From Carboxylicivirga agarovorans (GTDB taxonomy: Bacteria; Bacteroidota; Bacteroidia; Bacteroidales; Marinilabiliaceae), in the NCBI RefSeq assembly GCF_050589845.1, contig NZ_JBNGPA010000001.1:372001-436000 (forward strand): a stretch of 64,000 bases of DNA, given 5' to 3'. The translations under genes were made by a program, and so were the position numbers. Positions within the stretch are counted from its first letter, which is position 1. Every line of letters starts with the position of its first letter. Below, in pieces: positions 43,031-51,536 of the stretch. A model generated the notes under the pieces. The model searched no databases. It saw nothing but the letters and a program-made list of their open reading frames with translations, and was not told the origin of the DNA.

Positions 43031-45991
43031 ATGGCAGTTGGAAAAAGACTTAGTAAAGTAGCACGAGAGTTCAATGTTGGACACCACACCATTGTGGAGT
43101 TCCTGCAGAAGAAAGGTTTCAAGGTAGAAACCAATCCGAATACAAAAATCTCGGAAGAGATGTATTCTCTTCTGTCACAAGAATATCGTGGCGATTCACA
43201 TGTTAAAAAAGAGTCGGAAAAACTGGCTAAATTAAAGGAGAAATCGAAGAAAGAGTCGATTTCACTTTCTGATATCAGAGATGATATTGAGCCAGCTAAA
43301 GAAAAAGAAAAACCGGCTGAAAAACCGGCTGCCAAGGATGAATCCGGACCTAAAGTAGTTGGTAAAGTTGACTTAGACGCTTTAAAGCCTAAGAAAAAAG
43401 AGACTCCAGCCCCTGCTCCAAAGCCGGAAGCTAAAGCTGAAGAAGCACCTAAAAAGGATGCGCCTAAGGAGGAAGCTCCCAAGCAGGAAGCACCTAAAAA
43501 GGTTGAAAAGCCTGTGGAGAAAAAGGTGGAGAAGAAACCTGTTAAAAAGCCGGAACATATTCCTACTAAAGTAGAACCAGCTGAAGAAATGAAGGTGGTT
43601 GGTAAAATCGACCTGAACCCAAAATCAGGTAAACCAGCTGAAAAACCTCAGAAAGAAAAAGCACAGCCAAAACCGGAAGTGAAGAAAGAAACACCAGCTC
43701 CCAAACCTGCAGCAGAAGTTAAACCAAAGCCTGTTGCAGATGCTAAACCAGCCGAAAAAGCTACTGATAAGCAAGAAGAAAAGCCTGCTGAAGAAGATAC
43801 TTTCAGGGCAACTCAGGTAAAAAAATTATCTGGTCCAACAGTGATCGGTAAAATTGAATTACCTAAAACACCTGCTAAATCAGATAATAAATCAGCGGCT
43901 GATAAAAACGCCAACAAGAAGCGCAAGCGTAAGCGCATCAAAAAAGATAAAGAGAAGGTTGACATTAACCAGAAGCAACAGCAGCAAGGTGGCGAAAACA
44001 AACAACAAGGTGGTGGAGGTCAAAGAAATGACAATCGCCCACAAAGACAACGTCCCGCACGCGTTAAGAAGCGTCCTGTAAAAGCCGAGGTTAACGAGGA
44101 AGATGTACAAAAGCAAATTAAGGATACTTTAGCACGCTTAACTTCTAAAGGTAAAAGCAAAGGTGCTAAACACCGTCGTGAAAAACGTGAAATGCAGTCT
44201 CAGCGTCAACAAGCTGAGATGGAGCAAGCAGACAAGGAAAAGTCAATATTGAAAGTTACTGAGTTTGTAACTGCAAACGAATTGGCTAACATGATGGAAG
44301 TACAGGTGAACCAAATTATTGCAACCTGTATGAGCTTAGGTATGTTCGTTTCCATCAACCAGCGTTTGGATGCTGAAACATTGGCACTGGTCGCAGAAGA
44401 ATTTGGTTATACCATTGAATTCGTAAGTGCTGAAGTTGTAGAATCCATTATTGAAGAGGAGGACAAAGAGGAAGATTTACAAGATCGACCTCCAATTGTT
44501 ACTGTAATGGGTCACGTTGACCACGGTAAAACGTCTTTACTTGACCACATCCGTCAGGCTAACGTTATTGCCGGTGAGGCAGGTGGTATCACACAGCACA
44601 TTGGCGCATACAGTGTAACACGTGAAGATGGTCGTCAAATTACATTCCTTGATACACCGGGTCACGAAGCCTTTACAGCTATGCGTGCAAGGGGTGCCCA
44701 GGTAACCGATATCGCAATTATTATTGTTGCGGCTGATGACAATGTCATGCCTCAGACTGTGGAAGCAATTAACCATGCCGCTGCAGCAGGTGTACCTATT
44801 GTGTTTGCCATTAACAAAATTGACAAACCGGGTGCCAACCCAGATCGAATTAAAGAAGAGCTGGCTAACATGAACTACCTTGTTGAAGACTGGGGTGGTA
44901 AATATCAGTGCCAGGAGATTTCAGCCAAGAATGGTGTTAACATCGATGAACTGCTTGAAAAAGTACTTCTTGAAGCCGACCTTCTTGAGTTGAAAGCGAA
45001 TCCAAATAAACGTGCAGTTGGTTCTGTAATTGAATCATCATTAGATAAAGGACGTGGTTATGTAACCACATTGCTTGTTCAGAGCGGAACAATGCGTGTT
45101 GGTGATATGATGTTGTCTGGTTCACACTTTGGTCACGTTAAAGCGATGTTTAACGAGCGTAACCAGAAGGTTGATGAAGTAGGTCCGTCAGAACCGGCGT
45201 TAGTACTTGGTTTAAACGGTGCACCTCAGGCCGGTGAGCGTTTTAATATCATGGAAGACGAACGCGAAGCAAAAGATATTGCAACCAAGCGTGAGCAATT
45301 ACAGCGTGAGCAGGGAATGAGAACCAAGAAGCACATTACACTTGATGAAATTGGTCGTCGTATCGCCATTGGTAACTTCCAGGAGTTGAATGTTATCGTG
45401 AAAGGTGACGTGGATGGTTCTATCGAGGCTCTTTCAGACTCGTTGATCAAACTTTCTACTGAAGAAATTCAGGTGAACGTCATTCACAAAGCTGTAGGTC
45501 AGATCTCAGAATCAGATATCATGTTAGCGACTGCATCAAACGCGATCGTAATTGGTTTCCAGGTACGTCCGTCTATGGCAGCCCGACGCATTGCTGAGAA
45601 AGAAGAGATCGACATCCGCCTTTACTCTATCATCTACGATGCTATTGAGGAATTGAAATCGGCAATGGAAGGTATGTTATCACCTGAAATTAAAGAGGAA
45701 ATTACCGCTACCATCGAAATTCGCGAGACCTTCAAGATCACGAAGGTTGGTACAATTGCCGGATGTATGGTGAAAGAAGGAAAGATCAAGCGTACCAATA
45801 AAGTCCGATTGATTCGCGAAGGAATTGTGGTTTACACAGGTGAACTGGGTTCTCTGAAACGCTTTAAAGACGATGTAAAAGAAGTAGCTGCAGGTTACGA
45901 ATGTGGATTGAACATTGAAAAATACAACGACATTAAAGTTGGTGATATTGTTGAAGCTTACGAAGAAGTTGAAGTAAGCCGTAAATTATAA
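43031..45991 (+). CDS. infB: Translation initiation factor IF-2
   Basis: 986 aa. The N-terminal IF2_N helix (KRLSKVAREFNVGHHTIVEF) leads into about 300 residues of low-complexity Pro/Ala/Lys/Glu sequence and a basic Lys/Arg/Gln stretch (KKRKRKRIKKDKEK). The second IF2_N-like helix (VTEFVTANELANMMEV) and the G domain follow: GHVDHGKTSL (about residue 494), DTPGHEAF and NKIDKPGANPDR. Domains II-IV complete the factor, which positions initiator tRNA on the ribosome. The biased linker is typical for Bacteroidota and creates a long antisense frame that is not a gene. Confidence 0.97.
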   Translation: MAVGKRLSKVAREFNVGHHTIVEFLQKKGFKVETNPNTKISEEMYSLLSQEYRGDSHVKKESEKLAKLKEKSKKESISLSDIRDDIEPAKEKEKPAEKPAAKDESGPKVVGKVDLDALKPKKKETPAPAPKPEAKAEEAPKKDAPKEEAPKQEAPKKVEKPVEKKVEKKPVKKPEHIPTKVEPAEEMKVVGKIDLNPKSGKPAEKPQKEKAQPKPEVKKETPAPKPAAEVKPKPVADAKPAEKATDKQEEKPAEEDTFRATQVKKLSGPTVIGKIELPKTPAKSDNKSAADKNANKKRKRKRIKKDKEKVDINQKQQQQGGENKQQGGGGQRNDNRPQRQRPARVKKRPVKAEVNEEDVQKQIKDTLARLTSKGKSKGAKHRREKREMQSQRQQAEMEQADKEKSILKVTEFVTANELANMMEVQVNQIIATCMSLGMFVSINQRLDAETLALVAEEFGYTIEFVSAEVVESIIEEEDKEEDLQDRPPIVTVMGHVDHGKTSLLDHIRQANVIAGEAGGITQHIGAYSVTREDGRQITFLDTPGHEAFTAMRARGAQVTDIAIIIVAADDNVMPQTVEAINHAAAAGVPIVFAINKIDKPGANPDRIKEELANMNYLVEDWGGKYQCQEISAKNGVNIDELLEKVLLEADLLELKANPNKRAVGSVIESSLDKGRGYVTTLLVQSGTMRVGDMMLSGSHFGHVKAMFNERNQKVDEVGPSEPALVLGLNGAPQAGERFNIMEDEREAKDIATKREQLQREQGMRTKKHITLDEIGRRIAIGNFQELNVIVKGDVDGSIEALSDSLIKLSTEEIQVNVIHKAVGQISESDIMLATASNAIVIGFQVRPSMAARRIAEKEEIDIRLYSIIYDAIEELKSAMEGMLSPEIKEEITATIEIRETFKITKVGTIAGCMVKEGKIKRTNKVRLIREGIVVYTGELGSLKRFKDDVKEVAAGYECGLNIEKYNDIKVGDIVEAYEEVEVSRKL

Positions 45992-46012
45992 AACAGTTAT
46001 AAGTCATATACA

Positions 46013-46044
46013 AAAAATGGTCATCCAATCGGATGACCATTTTT
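46013..46044. terminator. Bidirectional terminator between infB and kdsB
   Basis: A perfect 14-bp stem, aaaaatggtcatcc / ggatgaccattttt, with loop aatc. It has T runs on both strands and serves both convergent genes. Confidence 0.9.
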
Positions 46045-46068
46045 GTTTTATGATCCTTAAGTTGAAAA

Positions 46069-46824
46069 CTATATTAAACCAGACTTAAGCAGGTTTTCCA
46101 AATCCTCGGGTGTATCTATACCATGCGACTCCTCAATCGTTTCCTCTACCCTTATGGAGTACCCGTTTTCAAGCCAGCGCAACTGCTCTAAGGACTCTGC
46201 TCCTTCCAGCTCCCCTATTGCCAGTTTAGTTATTTCAAACAGTACATCGGCCCTGTAACCATACAAACCAACATGGTTGAAGTACTGATGCTTTTCATGC
46301 CAGACACTTTCATCCTCTCCTCTTAAATAAGGAATGGGCGAACGACTAAAATACAAGGCTCGCTTATCCTTGCTTAAAACAACTTTGGGTTTGTTGGGAT
46401 TAAATAAGTCTGCCGACTGAGCAACCGGCTTCACCAAAGTGGCCAGTTCAGTTGTTTCATCATCAAAACAACCAGCTACTGACGCAATCTGTTTAGGGCT
46501 GATAAAAGGTTCATCACCCTGTATATTGATCACGGCATAAAAATCACGCTGCTCAAGCTCTTTAATCTTGCTCAAGGCTTCAGCACAGCGGTCTGTCCCG
46601 CTCTGGTGATCCACTGAAGTCATCACTACTTTGCCACCGAACCCGGCAACTGCTTTCTCAATTCGTTCATCATCCGTTGCTACATATACACAATCCAATT
46701 CTTTGCAGGCTTGTTCGTATACACGCTGTACCATTAGCTTCCCGCCAATATCGGCCAATGGCTTTCCCGGAAAACGCGTGGAAGCATACCTGGCCGGAAT
46801 AATTCCTAGTATCTGTTTTGTCAT
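46069..46824 (-). CDS. kdsB: CMP-KDO synthetase KdsB
   Basis: 251 aa from the ATG at 46824; another ATG at 46833 adds three residues. The nucleotidyltransferase motifs are IPARYASTRFPGKPL at the start, VYVATDDERIEKA, GTDRCAEAL, NIQGDEPFI and YFSRSPIPYLRG. It activates KDO as CMP-KDO for attachment to lipid A, and so belongs functionally with the lpx genes. Confidence 0.96.
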   Translation of the reverse strand: MTKQILGIIPARYASTRFPGKPLADIGGKLMVQRVYEQACKELDCVYVATDDERIEKAVAGFGGKVVMTSVDHQSGTDRCAEALSKIKELEQRDFYAVINIQGDEPFISPKQIASVAGCFDDETTELATLVKPVAQSADLFNPNKPKVVLSKDKRALYFSRSPIPYLRGEDESVWHEKHQYFNHVGLYGYRADVLFEITKLAIGELEGAESLEQLRWLENGYSIRVEETIEESHGIDTPEDLENLLKSGLI

Positions 46825-47007
46825 CACCTTCATTTTTTGCTAACACAAATGTATCAAGTTATGCCAACTATACATTTATCACGACCCTTTATTTTTTACC
46901 TCACTGAACCAAATATCATGTGTCATCATAAAGAAGAAATACAACTCCTTAAACCCATTTTTAACAAAATTTGTTGGCTTACATATAAATGAATAGCTAC
47001 AGAATTG

Positions 47008-47015
47008 TAACTTTG
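47008..47015 (+). promoter_or_regulatory. Candidate -7 box (TAACTTTG) of the sigma-54 activator operon
   Basis: A perfect TAnnTTTG match 49 bp upstream of the ATG. No TTTG at 19-21 bp. The sequence agaaggga just before the ATG is also unusually Shine-Dalgarno-like for this window. Confidence 0.45.
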
Positions 47016-47064
47016 TCAGGTTTTCTGCAATTTTAGCAGGCTTATTTGATGATAGCAGAAGGGA

Positions 47065-48309
47065 ATGGATTTACAACAGATCAAACAACGATTCGGAATA
47101 ATTGGTAATTCTTTTGGACTTAACCGCGCCATTGATGTTGCGGTACAGGTAGCTCCAACTGATCTATCGGTTTTAATAACAGGTGAAAGTGGAACAGGTA
47201 AAGAGGTGATGCCACAAATCATCCATCAATCGAGTGCCCGTAAGCACGGCTCTTATATTGCTGTTAACTGCGGGGCTATTCCTGAAGGAACGATTGACTC
47301 TGAACTATTTGGCCATGAAAAAGGAGCTTTTACCGGTGCACTATCCGACCGCAAGGGCTATTTTGAAGAAGCCAATGGCGGTACTATTTTTCTGGATGAG
47401 ATTGGTGAACTTCCTCTTAACACGCAGGTGAGACTGCTACGCGTATTGGAAGCCGGTGAATTTATAAAGGTGGGCTCATCAAAGGTACTTAAAACAGATG
47501 TTCGTGTGGTGGCTGCCACCAATGTTAAAATGGAACAAGCCATAAAAGAAGGCAAATTTCGTGAAGATTTGTATTACCGCCTGAATAGCGTACCTATCTC
47601 AATTCCCCCATTACGAGAAAGAGCAGATGACATTTATTTGTTATTCAGAAAATTTGCCAATGATTTTGCCACACGTTATCGCATGCCTGCAATCCGTTTA
47701 ACCAACGATGCGAAGGAGTTGCTTTTGCGCTATCGCTGGCCGGGAAACATTCGCCAATTGAAAAATATCACCGAACAAATATCCGTTATTGAACAACAAC
47801 GTGAAATTAACGGGGAAACCATTACGAAATATCTGCCATACCACTCAGGAGATAATTTACCGGCCATCATTACCGATCATAAAAAGGAAGAATCGGACTT
47901 CAGTAACGAGCGTGAAATTTTATACAAGGTGTTGTTCGATATGAAGAATGACATGAATGATTTAAAGAAGCTGGTACTGGACCTGATGGAGAATGATGGT
48001 GTTAATGCCCAGGGCGAGCATGCTCATATCATTCAAAAACTTTATCAGAGTGAAGATGGGGACTTTGTGCCTGATAACAACAGGCAGCCTGTCACCTATC
48101 AACAACCCGTTCATGAAGAGCACCATGAATCTATTCAGGATACGGAAGAGTTTGTTGAAGAATCACTTTCATTGGCTGATAAGGAAATTGAATTAATAAA
48201 AAAAGCGCTTGATAAATACAATGGCCGCCGCAAACAGGCTGCTGTAGAATTAGGAATTTCTGAGCGTACCTTATATCGTAAAATTAAAGAATATCAGATA
48301 GAACGATGA
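47065..48309 (+). CDS. Sigma-54-dependent transcriptional activator without receiver domain
   Basis: 414 aa. The AAA+ domain starts almost at the N-terminus: Walker A GESGTGKE (40-47), the sigma-54 loop GAFTGA (87-92), Walker B GTIFLDEIGELP and the sensor YRWPGNIRQLKN. A linker of about 100 residues follows, then a Fis-type helix-turn-helix (YNGRRKQAAVELGISERTLYRKI). No receiver, GAF or PAS input domain precedes the ATPase, so control must come from expression level or a partner protein. Its stop overlaps the LptE-like gene by ATGA, linking it to envelope genes. Confidence 0.94.
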   Translation: MDLQQIKQRFGIIGNSFGLNRAIDVAVQVAPTDLSVLITGESGTGKEVMPQIIHQSSARKHGSYIAVNCGAIPEGTIDSELFGHEKGAFTGALSDRKGYFEEANGGTIFLDEIGELPLNTQVRLLRVLEAGEFIKVGSSKVLKTDVRVVAATNVKMEQAIKEGKFREDLYYRLNSVPISIPPLRERADDIYLLFRKFANDFATRYRMPAIRLTNDAKELLLRYRWPGNIRQLKNITEQISVIEQQREINGETITKYLPYHSGDNLPAIITDHKKEESDFSNEREILYKVLFDMKNDMNDLKKLVLDLMENDGVNAQGEHAHIIQKLYQSEDGDFVPDNNRQPVTYQQPVHEEHHESIQDTEEFVEESLSLADKEIELIKKALDKYNGRRKQAAVELGISERTLYRKIKEYQIER

Positions 48310-48812
48310 ATAAATTAATTATCATAGCAAGCGTATGTCTGTCATTAATTGTGAGTGCATGCTCCATTAATATGACGATGAGCGGTGCTTCCATTCCGGA
48401 AAATATTAACACCTTTTCGGTGCAATATTTCGACAACCGCGCTCCATTGATCAACCCGGTTTTAAGTCAAAACTTCACAGAAGGATTAAAGGACCGTATA
48501 TCAAATGAATCGCGTCTAAACCTGGTTAACGGAACGGGAGATGTTGACTTCTCAGGGGAAATAACCGGTTATAGTGTTCGCCCAATGGCTATTCAGGCCG
48601 ACGCTGTATCGGCTGAAACACGTTTAAGCATGACCATAAAGGTGCGTTATAAAAATTATAAAGATCCTAAACTTAACTGGGAAAGTTCATTCTCGGCATT
48701 TCGCGATTTTGAATCATCACAGAATATCAATGCCATTGAAAATGAATTAACATCTGAGATGATCGAAGAGATCACAGAGAATATTTTCAACAAAGCATTT
48801 GCCGATTGGTAG
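48306..48812 (+). CDS. LptE-like LPS-assembly lipoprotein
   Basis: 168 aa with lipobox IVSAC (Cys20). The body (MTMSGASIPENINTFSVQYFDNRAPLINPVLSQNFTEGLKD, in part) matches the Bacteroidota LptE family, whose members plug the LptD barrel and deliver LPS to the outer leaflet. Translationally coupled (4-bp overlap) to the upstream activator and 21 bp ahead of the TPR gene. Confidence 0.88.
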   Translation: MNKLIIIASVCLSLIVSACSINMTMSGASIPENINTFSVQYFDNRAPLINPVLSQNFTEGLKDRISNESRLNLVNGTGDVDFSGEITGYSVRPMAIQADAVSAETRLSMTIKVRYKNYKDPKLNWESSFSAFRDFESSQNINAIENELTSEMIEEITENIFNKAFADW

Positions 48813-48833
48813 AATAGTATTGTCTTTGATTTT

Positions 48834-49754
48834 ATGAAGAAAACAGAGTTTTTTGATCTAGTAGCTGAACCGGCATTACTCAATGAGGAATCATTACCTG
48901 CATTGAATGAAATCGTTGAGGAATTCCCTTGGTTTCAGACAGGACGCATGCTATTGATCAAGAACCTTCATACAATTGAACATCTGCGTTTTAACGGAGA
49001 GCTTAAGCATTCGGCTGCATTTATTGCAGACAGAAAACGACTTTTTGAGCTTATTCACAACCACCCTGTTCCTTCTGTTGAAGAGAAAAATGAAGTCGAG
49101 CCGGTTCAGGAGACCATTGAAGAACAGCAGGTAGAAAAAAGAGCAGAAAGCAAGAGTTCATCTGTTGGTATTACAACGAAAGTAAGTTCTATCGCTGACT
49201 ATTTTCAGGCAGATGATGTTTATGAGACAGTCGATGGTGGTCAGATTGATTTCTCTGTCATGTCTGATGACAAAACTGAAAAGGAAGAAGCATCATCAAT
49301 GGTGATGCCCAGTGTTGACTTTTTGGGTTATGAGTCATCTGAATTTGTTGGATATGAGTTGAAAGAAAGCATTGATCCGGATGAGAAAAAGGACGAAAGC
49401 CATTCATTCTCCGACTGGTTAACCATGCTTCGACATGCGCCGGTGCAATCAGAAGAAAAACCTGTCAAGAAAAAATCACAACAAATTATTGACAATTTCC
49501 TGCAGATCGAATCACCCAAAATCAAGCCAACACCTAACAAGCAGGAGTCGAAAGCCAAGGCGAATAGCGCATTTGACGAAGATTCAGACAGCAACTCTGA
49601 TGATTTAATGTCAGAAACTTTAGCTGATATCTACATTAAGCAAAAGCACTATGATAAAGCAATTGGGATATATGAAAAGCTAGGTTTGAAATATCCCGAA
49701 AAAAATGCTTACTTTGCACGTCGAATTAGCGACTTAGAAAAATTAACAAATTAA
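48834..49754 (+). CDS. Protein of unknown function with C-terminal TPR-like helices
   Basis: 306 aa, no signal peptide. The N-terminal 80 residues are helical (PALNEIVEEFPWFQTGRMLL). A long acidic, low-complexity middle follows (about residues 85-250), and the C-terminal 45 residues form a TPR-like pair (DIYIKQKHYDKAIGIYEKLG). Proteins of this layout are found between lptE and secG in related genomes, as I recall, without assigned function. A role as a cytoplasmic scaffold is possible but not shown. Confidence 0.75.
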   Translation: MKKTEFFDLVAEPALLNEESLPALNEIVEEFPWFQTGRMLLIKNLHTIEHLRFNGELKHSAAFIADRKRLFELIHNHPVPSVEEKNEVEPVQETIEEQQVEKRAESKSSSVGITTKVSSIADYFQADDVYETVDGGQIDFSVMSDDKTEKEEASSMVMPSVDFLGYESSEFVGYELKESIDPDEKKDESHSFSDWLTMLRHAPVQSEEKPVKKKSQQIIDNFLQIESPKIKPTPNKQESKAKANSAFDEDSDSNSDDLMSETLADIYIKQKHYDKAIGIYEKLGLKYPEKNAYFARRISDLEKLTN

Positions 49755-49769
49755 ATAATTGAGCGAGAT

Positions 49770-50126
49770 ATGTATACTTTTGTTTCGATATTAGTAATCT
49801 TAGTAAGTATCTTTTTAATCCTTATTGTTTTGGTTCAGAACTCTAAGGGAGGTGGTTTAGCATCAAACTTCTCATCACAAAACCAGGTGATGGGTGTTCG
49901 TAAAACAACTGATTTCCTTGAAAAAGCAACCTGGACTATGGCTGCTGCCTTATTAGTATTATCATTTGTAGCTGTAATGGTACTACCAAAAGGTCAGATG
50001 ACTGGTGCTGAAATTGATGAGAAATTAAACACTTTACCATCACAGCAGCAGGAAGTACCGGCATTCCCAACTCCTGCACAAGGTGAAGAAACTACAGAAG
50101 AAGCTCCTGCACAAGACGCAGAGTAA
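49770..50126 (+). CDS. secG: Preprotein translocase subunit SecG
   Basis: 118 aa. Two membrane helices (YTFVSILVILVSIFLILIVL and WTMAAALLVLSFVAVMVL) flank the SecG signature VQNSKGGGLASNF. A Pro/Gln/Glu-rich C-terminal tail of about 40 residues extends beyond the E. coli length. It is part of SecYEG. It lies 15 bp after the TPR gene. Confidence 0.94.
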   Translation: MYTFVSILVILVSIFLILIVLVQNSKGGGLASNFSSQNQVMGVRKTTDFLEKATWTMAAALLVLSFVAVMVLPKGQMTGAEIDEKLNTLPSQQQEVPAFPTPAQGEETTEEAPAQDAE

Positions 50127-50150
50127 TCATTAAGATTCTGAAAATATTAG

Positions 50151-50180
50151 AGAGGAAATCCAATCGGGTTTCCTCTTTTT
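50151..50180 (+). terminator. Intrinsic terminator of secG
   Basis: An 11-bp stem, agaggaaatcc / gggtttcctct with one wobble, and loop aatc, followed by ttttcg. The closing cc-aatc-gg loop is the same as in the infB terminator. Confidence 0.85.
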
Positions 50181-50212
50181 CGTTTAATAACATTCCAATT
50201 CTTCAGATGATT

Positions 50213-50231
50213 CTTAACAATCATTGTTAAG
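50213..50231. repeat. Short palindrome cttaacaat-c-attgttaag
   Basis: Perfect 9-bp arms around one base. It is followed by catccgatgag, the same core as in the inverted repeat at 5207-5253, and overlaps the end of a doubtful small frame. Confidence 0.45.
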
Positions 50232-50457
50232 CATCCGATGAGTAAAAACTACAGGCGGATTGTATCCCTGCGGAATTGTTTTCTTCCAAGCTGTAAATAG
50301 CAGACTGCAGGTCTGCCATATCATAGCCCGGGGTAACAACAATTGTTCTTCGCGCACTTCTGAACCATGCACCGGAATAGTAAATACGGGGTTGTGTGGT
50401 CAATAGGCAGTTCGACGATTCCACAATTTGACAAAACAATTTATCATTACGATCCAT
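50227..50457 (-). CDS. Doubtful small protein (76 aa)
   Basis: 76 codons from an ATG, convergent with secG, in an otherwise gene-free stretch. There is no signal peptide, membrane helix or motif I recognise. Its amino-acid mix (three Cys, Tyr/Ser-rich end) is not obviously biased like a random AT-rich frame. Its last codon lies inside a palindrome. It could be a real small gene, a remnant or chance. Confidence 0.3.
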   Translation of the reverse strand: MDRNDKLFCQIVESSNCLLTTQPRIYYSGAWFRSARRTIVVTPGYDMADLQSAIYSLEENNSAGIQSACSFYSSDA

Positions 50458-51164
50458 TCACAAATAGTTTAGTTGCTTATTCATTTGTGTAATTTGAGCA
50501 ATTTGTAGTTGCATAAACAATGTCTATATGACATTTAACAATAATCCACCTGGCTTAGTCTCAAAATTCTGAAATTTACATTTTTACCCTAAAAACTTTC
50601 TTCGGTAAACAATAAAGGCTTCTTCGGTAATTCCTTGGGGCTTCTTCGGTATTTCTTCGGAACCGCTTCGGATCAACCTCGCTGCCAGCGAGGTTGATCC
50701 CGAAGAAGGCCCCTGATTGGTACAAAACAGGCTCCTTTTTGAATGGGACTAGCCAGGAGGCGAATTTGATATTATTTTGATAAATAGCAACTATCCGTTA
50801 TCTCCTGTATTCCATAAATCAAACGATTTTTATCACACCCACGCAATAGAGTTGGATGCCGATATATCAGCTAAAAGTATTTACCGATGATATTAGTGCC
50901 CATGCATCAAACGAAATCTTGTAATCAGAGATTTCTCATTAGAATAAATGTATTGGTATCCCGATAACCCTATTCATAAATCAGCGATACATGACAGCCC
51001 GGATTGATCAATCTGCAATTTTGACCATGTGTCATCCCTACGCTTGTCAGTTATCTGCAAAAAAGTCAGTGAATCTTATAAAAATATGTCATAAATTGCT
51101 TTGGCATACTTTGTGAGAAAAAAGCAATCGTAAAAATCAAAAACAACATTAAAAATTAACAGAT
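50458..51164. other. Repeat-bearing noncoding region upstream of groES
   Basis: 707 bp with no credible gene. It holds a cluster of CTTCTTCGG-type units (about 50598-50672), a long hairpin (50666-50705) and the groES leader. No CIRCE element (TTAGCACTC-N9-GAGTGCTAA) was found, so chaperone control is not of the HrcA type as far as can be seen here. Confidence 0.6.
50666..50705. repeat. Near-perfect 15-bp palindromic hairpin plus CTTCGG extension
   Basis: ggatcaacctcgctg (50670-50684) and cagcgaggttgatcc (50686-50700) are perfect inverted arms around a single C. The stem extends through cttc/gaag with one bulged C. It is the most GC-rich point of the region and lacks a T run, so it is not a classical terminator. 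Confidence 0.7.
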
Positions 51165-51443
51165 ATGTCAGAATTAAAAGGAAGAATCTTAGCCGGTAAG
51201 ATTTTGGTTAAGCCTCAGGCAGCTGAAACAACAACAGCAAGCGGAATTATCATTCCTGATTCAGCCAAAGAAAAACCACTTCAGGGTGAAGTTGTATTGG
51301 TTGGTGATGCCAAGAAAGACGAAGCTATGGAAGTTAAAATTGGTGATAAGGTATTGTATGGCAAATACGGAGGTACTGAAATATCAATTGAAGGCGAAGA
51401 CTACTTGTTGATTTCACAATCTGATGTATTATACATCCTTTAA
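51165..51443 (+). CDS. groES: Co-chaperonin GroES
   Basis: 92 aa. LKGRILAGKILVKPQAAE, then the mobile loop TTASGIIIPDSAKEKPLQGEV, and the roof segment GDKVLYGKYGGTEI. It caps the GroEL chamber. It lies 93 bp upstream of groEL, with a 16-bp palindrome between them. Confidence 0.97.
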   Translation: MSELKGRILAGKILVKPQAAETTTASGIIIPDSAKEKPLQGEVVLVGDAKKDEAMEVKIGDKVLYGKYGGTEISIEGEDYLLISQSDVLYIL

Positions 51444-51493
51444 TAAATAAGCCTGGTTGAGTAGCGATATACAACATCTGACTACCACCAATC

Positions 51494-51509
51494 CGCGATA
51501 GCTATCGCG
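51494..51509. repeat. Perfect 16-bp palindrome CGCGATAGCTATCGCG
   Basis: Self-complementary over its full length, between groES and groEL, 27 bp before the groEL ATG. It may be a scattered palindromic repeat or an mRNA-processing site. Confidence 0.65.
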
Positions 51510-51536
51510 ACTTACAAACTATTAATAAAAACAAAA

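Noticed and set aside
43027..43482. 151-codon open frame antisense to infB
   Set aside because: Low-complexity Ser/Gly/Ala/Phe product mirrors the Lys/Pro/Ala-rich IF-2 linker codons; infB is certain.
51000..51164. Possible CIRCE operator ahead of groES
   Set aside because: No TTAGCACTC-N9-GAGTGCTAA inverted repeat is present; the only near -7 box (tactttg) is one base short.
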